A stretch of 64,000 nt of DNA from Amanita rubescens. Its lineage: Eukaryota > Basidiomycota > Agaricomycetes > Agaricales > Amanitaceae. Where the stretch lies: the NCBI GenBank assembly GCA_015039365.1, contig WION01000051.1, positions 62,001 through 126,000 of the forward strand. Reading direction: 5' to 3'. The translations under genes were made by a program, and so were the position numbers. The notes beneath the pieces were generated by a model that was given only the letters and a program-made list of their open reading frames with translations, had not been told where the DNA came from and did no database searches. Below, piece by piece: positions 56,012 through 64,000 of the stretch (the stretch's first letter is position 1; each line of letters starts with the position of its first letter).

Positions 56012-56340
56012 CTAAAGCACAAAGGACAAAGTTTGCTGTAACCCCAGTTCATACCAAGGGAGAATTTGATCTCTTTGCAAAAGCTATCCTGCCTGGAGGT
56101 GCATGGTGCACCCAGAACAAGCCACATTTTCAGCAAATGGCATATTGGTGGTCTTCTCATGCCAATGGTGAAACAATATTCTATAAACTGCCTGAGCATC
56201 TGTCAACATATTATACCAAGTTTTCTGAAAGAAGGATGACACAGCAGCCAATGGTTGCAAGTCAACCACAGCGTCAGCGCAATCAGACAAGGATTCAATC
56301 TCATAGCCACCATGCAAAGGTGTTACCTGCTATTGAAATC

Positions 56341-56747
56341 TGTTAAATATAGAATTATATTTATAGAATGATTAACTACTGATTGACTACAATCAATGTT
56401 ACTCATATCGCTCACGTCATCCTTTATGTATGACATAGAGATGACATCATAATGACTTCATTATGATATCATGGTGACATCATGATAGACTCATGATCAC
56501 ATCTTATGGTGTGCTTAGCACGCCATATCTTCCCATCTATACTATACACTTACACATATGTAGATACATATTTGTTCTCTCTTAGTATATAAACCTGTCC
56601 TGTATCGTAGAATAGGACAATCCATTCTCTTCCTCTTACTATCACTACTACGCTGAAGGGTAGTGCTAAGATCATATCGCAATAGGTAAGCTATTGCACC
56701 TGCTCATGCTGTGGACATGCTCTCGCGTAGACCTGTCTTCTTCGTCA
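56341..56747 (+). repeat. Copia 5' LTR
   Basis: 407 bp, TG...CA. Contains AGTATATAAACC (about 56582), a TATA box. The right edge is set by the primer site that follows. Confidence 0.88.
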
Positions 56748-56760
56748 GGTTATGGGCCCC
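56748..56760 (+). promoter_or_regulatory. Copia primer binding site, half-tRNA-iMet type
   Basis: GGTTATGGGCCCC immediately follows the LTR. It is close to the complement of the initiator tRNA-Met anticodon arm, used as a cleaved half-tRNA primer in Drosophila copia and yeast Ty5. Confidence 0.8.
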
Positions 56761-57638
56761 GCCGTCGATATTGCCAGGACCCACATCTTGCTCGTCATCC
56801 GACATGATGTCCCACTGGTATAGTATCGCAGCGAGCCTGATATGGTCTTATCATCTTGATATAACTAATCCTTGATATGGCATATGCGCTAATGACATGC
56901 GCCCGGACCCTAGGGCTTTAGGGGGATCTCCTAGACACCCAGGGATAAGGGTACTTCCTATGTTTCTCGACGCTGGCATGGCAACGTCGGCCCCCACAGA
57001 GTTATACTTGCCCTCTGTGATGTGACTGGGGTATTCATGCACGATATAACATCATAAGCCCCTAGAGGCTTTATAATACAATATGGCTCGTATATAGAAA
57101 CTTCTAGTATAAAGGATGTGCTGACACCTCATTGTGGGTGGTACACGCAGTCTATTAAGGATGTGCCCTTAGGGACTCCTTTAATCGGAATGATCATTAG
57201 GATCATTCTAAGTTTGGGCTCTATGGTGATCCCATAATCCCATTTAGAAGTTTCATATTGATTACCGGTTGTGCTTATATAATGGTCTGGGGGGTTTATG
57301 GACCAGACATTATTTCTATTTACAATTGCAACGGGTAAAACCGTGGTTCGCCCAAGAGCGCTTGAGCCAGCGATTGACTTTGCATGTCATTTACAGCATT
57401 CAGGGATAATCCGAGCTTTCAAGACCGAGTGGACATGTGGATCTGAGCTTTATCTAAGCTTGGCTTGTAACTAAGTTACTCAGGGTCGGTTGGTTTAACC
57501 GAATATGGACTGTACTCATAACCGAGGAACTCTATATAGTCTGACATTCTAGTCTATGGCACCCTGGTAACTTAATAAAGACAAATTAGACTTTTAGCTT
57601 TAATTAAGCTTTAAACTCATTAAATTCTCTTTTAGGAA
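56761..57638 (+). other. Copia leader region
   Basis: About 880 bp without a long ORF. A likely splice acceptor (CTCTTTTAG, ending 57638) precedes the open frame starting at 57639; the matching first exon was not identified (a donor-like GTAACT at 57572 leaves an in-frame stop upstream). Confidence 0.45.
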
Positions 57639-58187
57639 AGAAAACTGGATTCTGAAACTAGTACTCCGCTACCAGTTTACGAAGCCGAAGGAGAATCGTT
57701 TCCTCCTGCCCGGAGATTACCTCCTTCTTACGACGCTCCAATCCCACCGTTTCCCTTAATCTTAGGGGATCGAACTTTTATTGATACACCGGCACCAATT
57801 CCATCTTCGTCCTATTCTAGGACGATAGTTCGTATTGTCAACCCTGACACCAGATTCGGTGTTACAACTCGTGGACCTGTTACAGTTCACGATCGAAGAG
57901 ATCACTTCCTAGCTGCTCGACTTAGAAACGGTCGCACCTTGCAAGACGAAATAATACATCGTCGTCGACAAGCAGCTATCGAAGAAGGTGTTCCGCCCAC
58001 CTTAGATCTTTGGATTCCACCCAGGGGCACTTCAGTAGCCCAACACATAGCAAATAGGCGTACACGCCGTAATCTCGAAAGAGATAACCAAGAGGTCGAA
58101 AACCTCAAAAATCAAAGAAACTTCCGTTTCTTTTGGCGTCTTTTAACCGCCTATATCATAATCATCACCTCCGCCTTCCTCGTCTAA
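57639..58187 (+). CDS. Extra Copia ORF with PPSY motif and C-terminal hydrophobic segment
   Basis: An open frame of about 182 codons between leader and gag. Features in order: acidic/Ser-Thr start, ARRLPPSYDAPIPPFP (a PPXY motif of the kind bound by WW-domain ubiquitin ligases and used as a late domain in retroviral Gags), a Pro/Ser linker, basic helical region (EIIHRRRQAAIEEG; RRTRRNLERDNQEVENL), then a hydrophobic tail FFWRLLTAYIIIITSAFLV ending the protein. It ends one base before the gag ATG (TAA C ATG). It has no in-frame ATG, so a spliced first exon is expected. I recognise no family. Not a usual component of Copia elements. Confidence 0.5.
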   Translation, partial: RKLDSETSTPLPVYEAEGESFPPARRLPPSYDAPIPPFPLILGDRTFIDTPAPIPSSSYSRTIVRIVNPDTRFGVTTRGPVTVHDRRDHFLAARLRNGRTLQDEIIHRRRQAAIEEGVPPTLDLWIPPRGTSVAQHIANRRTRRNLERDNQEVENLKNQRNFRFFWRLLTAYIIIITSAFLV

Positions 58188-58188
58188 C

Positions 58189-59437
58189 ATGTCTAACGAC
58201 TTGACGATTCCTAGTTCCATTCCCGTTTTGAATGGAACTAACTATAAAGAATGGGAACGCATGATGCGTTTCCTATTACAAACTAAAGGTTTATATCGGT
58301 ACCTAAAAACTGATTATGTTCATCCAAGACGAATAACGCCGTTGGAACAATTCTATCTGGATACAGGGGTTCAAGCCTTTATTCCAGCTGTTCCAGCAAC
58401 AGCAGCAGTTCCGGAAACGGAAACTGAAGCGGCGATACCGGCACAACCGGCACAACCGGCACAACCCGCCATCACTCAACAAATGATTGATGATGCAGAG
58501 GCTATCAAAAAGGCCTATGATGATTGGGTCGTCGAGGATGATCGCATCCTCGGATCCATAAACATGAAGTGTACTGCTACTATACAGCAGATCAACGAAC
58601 ATGTAGTTTCTGCTCGAGTTCTATGGCAGAACTTAGCAGAACAATACGGTGTGACAACCCTTAAACGACCTCCTCGCCATCATAAACCGCTTAGCATCAA
58701 GCGGAATTACATTGCCTGCAAATGTACAGGCAATGATTGTACTTTCAGCTGTCCCCCGTCATTGGGACAACTTTGCTGCTGTGGTTCTTGCCACAACAGA
58801 ACCATCGGATCTTACGATCCAAGGGATACTTCCCTTAATCCAGAATGAGTGGCGCCGAAGGCACCCTGAATCTGCCGCGACAGCTAATACGTCGCAACAA
58901 CAGCAGCAACCATGGCAACAAGTACGTGGTCGAGGACGAGGACGTGCTCGTGGACGTGGCCGCGGAGCAGGTCGTGGATGTGGGGGGAGGCCTTATTCTA
59001 GGCCTCCACAAGGCGCTCAGACACCGGCTCCTACTGCTCCTCCGGCAAATCAAAATTGGCTGGGTAAAGTTGAGGGCCAAACACGTGGTCCTAACTGGGA
59101 GAGGAACCGAGAACGCCGAAAGGCAGATGCAGCCGAGAAGAAGGCTGCCAAAGCCGCAGAACATACTATGAGTTCTGCACATACCGTCGCCCGTATTGGG
59201 CCTTATGACATCACTGAGCCATTTGCCGGCTCTAGCAAAGGCAAACAAAGAGAAAAGGACGAACAGGACTTTGAGTCCTATAAATCGAACCGAGGAATGG
59301 GGATATCGTCAGACGATATCGATTATAAAAATATGGATATAGATCAGGAAGCTGAACTATATTATGCTATGAAGATAACGGCGAACAATGGTATGAAACC
59401 ATTAAGAAACTGGAAATGGCTAACTTTCTCTTTATAG
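58189..59437 (+). pseudogene. Copia gag, frameshifted
   Basis: Starts MSNDLTIPSSIPVLNGTNYKEWERMM, the N-terminal Gag pattern of Copia (DUF4219/UBN2-like), with a PAQPAQPAQP linker. The frame changes between QYGVTT (about 58665) and LNDLLAIINRLASSGI, where family members usually have some 25 more residues, so a deletion of roughly 70-75 nt probably caused the shift. The C-terminal part has an RGRGRGRARGRGRG box instead of a zinc knuckle and ends near 59437 after another 1-nt frame change (about 59375) into pol. Gag would form the particle. Confidence 0.8.
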
Positions 59438-61386
59438 AGGCAGCGATGAAAATGGTGTTCCCTAAACTGGGACATCATCGTCGTACTATAAATTCCTTCT
59501 TTGAACAATCTGTACTATATGATAGTATAAATTATAAAGAAAATTTAGACGAAACCTGCCTCGTAAGAGATAAGTCGTGTGATACTGCCATTTATAATGC
59601 AAATATGATCGAACGATCATATAATATTGGTAACATGTTTAAGAAACCTTTTACATGTTTAGCGGTCAATAAAAGAAAATTTAAGGATAAAGTACATCCA
59701 ACATGTCCCTGTCCGGAATGTGTTGAGAAACGTACTGGAGATACGCTATGGATGTGTGACTCCGGTGCATCCGATCACTTTACCTTTAGTAGGAAAGACT
59801 TCTCTGAATACAGAGAATTTCCTGCAAATGAAAACCACAGTGTTAAAACTGCTAATGGTTTAGATTGTCTTGAGGGACTTGGCACAGTTATTCTTGAACA
59901 CAAGTTATCCACAGGAGAAACAACACTCGTAAAGCTCTTCCCTGTCCTTTATATGCCACGGGCAACTGCACGCTTGATTTCAAACGGCAGATTGATCCGA
60001 CAAGGATTAACTTGTAAACAAGATGAAAAGATGGTAGTCTTTTCCTTTACAGACTCGGGTAGAACATGTATCGAAGGACATTATCTTATGCCCGATGATA
60101 CATTAGTTTACGCTCGAGGTAGGATTATTATAATGAATCCTACACTGGTTTCCGGTCCTGGCTTAGCCAACAGGAATTCTAAATTAATTCTTGGAAGACC
60201 GATAAAGAAACCAAACGCAGAGTCTATAGAAAAACTATTAGACTACGAGACCTGGCATAAACGTTTTGGTCATCCATCTAACGAAGTCTTTTCAAAGATA
60301 CCGTTAAATGTCAATGGATGGAAAGAAGTTACACTTCCAGAAGGAAAACTACGTTGTGAAGGTTGTCTAAAAGGCAAAATGAAGGCAAAACCTTATAAAC
60401 TGTCTTCAAAGAGAGCTACTCGTCCCTTTGAGTTACTCCATATGGATCTCATGACCGTACCGGCCATATCTTACCACAAATACAAATATATTGGTGTTAT
60501 CGTTGACGATTTCACCTCGTATACGTGGATTGGTTTATTAAAAACCAAAGATCAAACTCTAGAATATTTTACCGGATGGTATAATGAGTTTGTAGATCCT
60601 AAACAACCTATTTCTCACCTCCGTTCTGATCGAGGGGGGGAATTTGTAAATAAAGCCTTTGAAGAATTCCTTAAATCCAAAGGAATTAAACATCAACAGA
60701 CAGCTCCTTACACCCCACAACAAAATGGTCGCGTTGAACGCATGAATCAGACTTTGTCAGACAAAGCTGAGGCTATGCGATTAGACGCAGGATGTCCGAA
60801 ATCTTGGTGGGAGTTCTCATTCAGAACGGCTGTGCATGTGTACAACCGCACTCCCCTAAAACGGACTAAATGGAAGACCCCTCTGGAAAATCTTCTTAAC
60901 AAAAAACCAGACGTATCATACTTTCGAGTATTTGGATGTGAAGCCTGGGTATTTATCCCTGATCAACGGAGACCGGATAAGCTGTCCGAAAAATCCGTTT
61001 TATGCACTTTTGTAGGATATGAATCAGGAACCAAAGGCTATAGGTTCATGACGTCGACAAACACACTGGTCATATCCTCCCAGGCTACATTCTTTGAAAA
61101 CAGGTTTCCGCGCAAAGGAAAGACTGCAGATATAATTACTGAAGATCTTGGTCCGATCTGGGAGGCGATTCCTCAAGAGGAACCTAACCGCCCTCCACAA
61201 AATTTGGATCTAGATAACTTACTCCCAGAGAACCGTAGACGTTCTCCGAGCCGTAGACGCTCACCAAGTTTGGATCGAAGGGGTGCATCTCCTGATCGAC
61301 AGCAGTCAGACCCTTCTGATGATTCAAACGATGATGATGATGGTGATGAATTTGCCGATCGTCGAAGAGATTTTTTTGGAAGATGA
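59416..61386 (+). pseudogene. Copia pol, protease and integrase part
   Basis: Open for 656 codons. Protease active site LWMCDSGASDHFTF near residue 115; GAG-pre-integrase HX4H...CX2C (WHKRFGHPS...CEGCLKGK); integrase core HMDLMTV (Asp), LRSDRGGEFVN (Asp) and QQNGRVERMNQTL (Glu); RVFGCEAWVFIP and KGYRF blocks typical of the Copia C-terminus. Catalytic residues are all present. The frame ends at 61386 because of a run of seven T at 61371-61377; the next frame continues the protein directly, so this is a 1-nt frameshift. Confidence 0.92.
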
Positions 61387-63952
61387 TATCCAAAGGCAAA
61401 GGGAAGAAAGAGAACAAGAAAGACGTGACAATTATCGTAGACAACGCGATGATTGGAAAAAGGGTCAAGGAATTGATAAACAGTCTCGTTTACGAGATCA
61501 ATTCAAACGTCAAATGAGTGATATGTTTAAAAAACGTAAAACTCCTGAACCCTTTAGACGTACTCCCTCTCCACAAATAAAAGAGGAGACTCCTGTTCCT
61601 TCTAGGCCTATAACACCGATACCATATGTATCTAGGCCACCTTCGCCGCGTAGTCCTATGGATGAAGATAATCCCTTCTCTTTGAATCAAAGAGATCGAG
61701 ATGAAATAGAAAACCCATTTATGACGGATCGAGAATTTGATCAATTTGAACAACGTCAAAGAGATCGTTTTAGAGAATTTGCTCAGAGACCTAGACCTCC
61801 TCCACCGATCATATCTGATCCTGGTCCACCCTCTGTACAAATAGGTCCTCGCCGTTCTGGTCGTTTTCCAGTCCCAAGGGTACAAAGAGACAACGCGTAT
61901 GGAGATAAAACTCCTGCACAGATAGAAGCGGAAATTCAACAAAAGCGAGATGCTTTACAAGAACAGTTAAAAGATAAAACTCCGAGTTCTTCGACTCAGG
62001 ATCCACCGTCAGCAGACAGGAACCCTGATAGAATGAATGAATCTGCCTCTCTACTCAAAGAAATCTTTGCTTTAAAGTCTGAATTAAAATCTGCAGAACA
62101 TGATCATTTAAACCGAATGATTAATGAATCTGGAAATGAATTCCTTCATTTTCTTCTAAAAGCGGCTGTCCCCCTTGTGGATAATATTCCATATGACTAT
62201 AGAGATATATCTAAAATGCACTCCAGTAATCCTCAATTGTATAAACAATGGAAGATTGCAATGGATGACGAATTTAAATCTCTTCAATCTAGAGATATTT
62301 GGGAGTTAGTTGATCTTCCAAAAGGACGAAACCTAATCAGATGTCGTTGGGTTTTCGACTTAAAAACCGATGGACGCAAAAAAGCTCGTGTCGTAGCTAA
62401 AGGTTTTAGTCAACGTCCCGGATTAGATTACGACGAAACATTCTCGCCTGTAGCGAGATATGAAACAATCCGAATACTTCTGGCCACATCAGTGCTTGAA
62501 AACTGGGATATACAAGCCCTAGATGTAAAAACTGCCTTCTTATATGGCGATCTTGATGAAGATATTTACATGGCCCAGCCAGAAGGTTTCGTTGTAAAAG
62601 GACAAGAATCTAAAGTATATAGGCTGAGGAAAGCCATATATGGATTGAAACAGGCATCATATGCCTGGAATAAACAAGCTGATAAATCGTTGAAATCGTT
62701 GCATTTCGAGCGATGCTTGTCTGATTCTGGCGTTTACGTTCGTAAAGGCAAGAATACTATCACGATATGCATATTGTATGTCGATGATATACTCTTTATG
62801 GGAAATGACGATTCCACCATCGTATCCATTAAAAAGAAATTTATGGAGATGTGGGAATGTCGTGATCTTGGAAAGATCAAAGAGTATTTACGAATCCAAG
62901 TCAATTACAACCGTGATTTAGGATTCTTAGTCATAGATCAAGGTCCTTATGCCTTGAAGGTTGTTAAGCGATTTGGACTTGAAGATTGCAAGTCTGTACG
63001 CACACCGTTACCTGCTGGGTATGCTCCTATAAAGAATGAAGGAGAATGCACACCACAGGAACGTTCTTATTATCAACAGATAATAGGATCCCTTCTATAT
63101 CTCGCCTTAGGAACTAGGCCTGATATAATCTATGCAGTAATTTTGATGTCCCAATTTTCATCAAATCCGTCCCAAGAACACATTCAAAAGGCTTTGTATA
63201 TAGTCAAATACATTGCTCATACCTTAAACGTAAAAATCGTTTATAGCGCCAAAGGCAATAATAAATTTAGAGCCTACGCTGACGCTGACTGGGCCGCTGA
63301 TCGTAATACACGACGATCTATAAACGGTTATGTTTTAATGTTAGCTGGTGGTGCGGTAGCTTGGACGAGTAGAAAACAAAAGACTGTAGCTCTGTCTTCG
63401 ACTGAAGCAGAATACATATCTTTATCAGATGCTGCAAGACAGATTGCATGGGTTGAAAATCTATTTTACGAAATAGGTGCACCCATTAAAAGCATCTTAC
63501 TTAGCGTAGATAACCAAGGCGCTATATTTTGGGCACAAAATCCTGCACAAGAACATCGTTCTAAACATATTGATATTCGTTATCATTTCGTTCGCAAGTT
63601 GATCGAGACTAAAAAAGTAGTCCTCGAATACATACCAACCAACGAGCAGAATGCAGATCTCATGACTAAGAATTTATCCTTTGAAAAGGTCAAATTCTTT
63701 AGAGAACGATTGGGACTTTCCTTAGAAGAATATCCGACTTCTACAAATGCATTAATCAAAAGACCAGATAAATTAGAGACTGAGGAAATTCGTGATTTGA
63801 CGAAATTAATTCTTGATTGGCAAAATCTTGAATTAGATGGTATTGATCGTCTATCACACAAGAAGTTGATGGAACTTCTTGATGGTCTTATTGATCAACA
63901 AGAATCGGATATAGATCCCTTCTATGATGAGAACATCATAGACTTTAAATAA
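61378..63952 (+). CDS. Copia pol, reverse transcriptase and RNase H part
   Basis: After a charged, Pro-rich linker, RT begins KQWKIAMDDEFKSLQ...WELVDLPKG, RWVFDLKTDGRKKARVVAKG, DYDETFSPVARYETIRILLA, VKTAFLYGDLDEDIYMAQPEGF, and the catalytic YVDD box (ILYVDDILFMG). RNase H follows with AYADADWAADRNTRRSINGY, ALSSTEAEYISL and SVDNQGAIFWAQNP...HIDIRYHFVR. Stop at 63952, 22 bp before the 3' LTR. Domains are intact; only the frameshift at 61371-61377 separates it from the rest of pol. Confidence 0.94.
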
Positions 63953-63974
63953 AGGATATCTAAGCGAAGGGGTG

Positions 63975-64000
63975 TGTTAAATATAGAATTATATTTATAG
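63975..64000 (+). repeat. Copia 3' LTR, first 26 bp
   Basis: Identical to the first 26 bases of the 5' LTR at 56341; the rest lies outside the window. Confidence 0.9.

Larger units (their letters stand above)
44397..56340 (+). pseudogene. DDE-transposase-like protein with embedded DEDDy 3'-5' exonuclease, split by insertion
   Basis: Starts MAPGRPLGSKN (AT-hook-like) at 44397. Three introns are supported: 44563-44612, 44667-44716 and 44730-44787, leaving a 13-nt exon; together they restore one frame. Exon 4 runs to 48229, is interrupted by an LTR element (48230-56011, TSD CTAAA) and resumes at 56017-56340, where Copia cuts it again; 1,333 codons are present with no stop. Layout: Cys-rich zinc-ribbon-like DUF6729-type region (about 225-300); DHSFKLPKYM (Asp431) and GFTD (Asp501); exonuclease motifs IGFDMEWEF (575/577), GRNVGADLAKL (637), HYAALDAHVA (Tyr714/Asp718); acidic Ser-Asp run near 887; then RGTNSVEGAVHNPIRR (Glu1082) and SANKYGVQYGGHYDPWL. 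The exonuclease motifs are complete. The DDE reading is inference from pattern. Confidence 0.7.
56341..64000 (+). mobile_element. Ty1/Copia retrotransposon (3' LTR cut by window end)
   Basis: 5' LTR 56341-56747 (407 bp, TGTTAAATATAG...CTTCGTCA), primer site GGTTATGGGCCCC directly after it, an extra upstream ORF, gag and pol, a purine-rich GCGAAGGGG before the 3' LTR start at 63975, which repeats TGTTAAATATAGAATTATAT. Domain order protease-integrase-RT-RNase H defines Copia. It inserted in the exonuclease-transposase gene after GAAATC. Gag has a deletion/frameshift, and pol has two frameshifts, so this copy is defective. Confidence 0.95.

Overview
The window looks like a transposon graveyard from a large, repeat-rich basidiomycete genome, probably Agaricomycetes. 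The evidence is family content rather than any single marker: short fungal-type introns (GTAAGA...TTTCCAG), RecQ-like helicase relics, a DUF6589-like relic, a BED/hAT transposase relic, a chromodomain Ty3/Gypsy element, a Ty1/Copia element with a half-tRNA-iMet type primer site, and many TIR elements. I see no housekeeping gene, rRNA, tRNA or CRISPR array. Several relics stop inside other elements, so the best description is a stack of nested insertions ordered by target-site duplications (TSDs).

Left part (1-13.5 kb): a DUF6589-like pseudogene (+) and a RecQ-like helicase pseudogene (-) converge. A mariner-like element with TA duplications lies at 9933-11572. Seven copies of one ~377-bp solo-LTR family are scattered through them, three with perfect 5-bp TSDs. 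At 14.6-17.3 kb lies a gag-only LTR retroelement (398-bp LTRs, zinc knuckle, no pol). It is followed by a broken hAT transposase (17.4-18.5 kb) and a 2.1-kb non-autonomous hAT element whose empty-site paralogue is also in the window.

Middle (23.4-43.7 kb): a RecQ N-terminal relic runs into one end of a hAT-like palindrome-rich element. Beyond it lies a chromodomain Gypsy element (27132-42155, minus strand) carrying three insertions: a 2.5-kb hAT-like element, an 854-bp hAT MITE, and a 5.3-kb foldback element. The foldback itself carries a 3.2-kb hAT-like element. With the insertions discounted, Gypsy pol stays in one frame. A second, truncated Gypsy RNase H/integrase fragment follows at 42.8-43.7 kb.

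Right part (44.4-64 kb): an unusual spliced gene encodes a DDE-transposase-like protein with an embedded DEDDy 3'-5' exonuclease. It is split by a 7.8-kb LTR element (48230-56011, TSD CTAAA) and then by a Copia element (from 56341 past the window end). The 7.8-kb element is the strangest object here. It has 185-bp LTRs, no recognisable gag or pol, a single ~1,690-codon ORF of repeated modules (split by a 744-bp MITE), and short perfect hairpins every few tens of bases through coding, non-coding and LTR sequence. The Copia element adds an extra ORF upstream of gag with a PPSY motif and a C-terminal hydrophobic segment.
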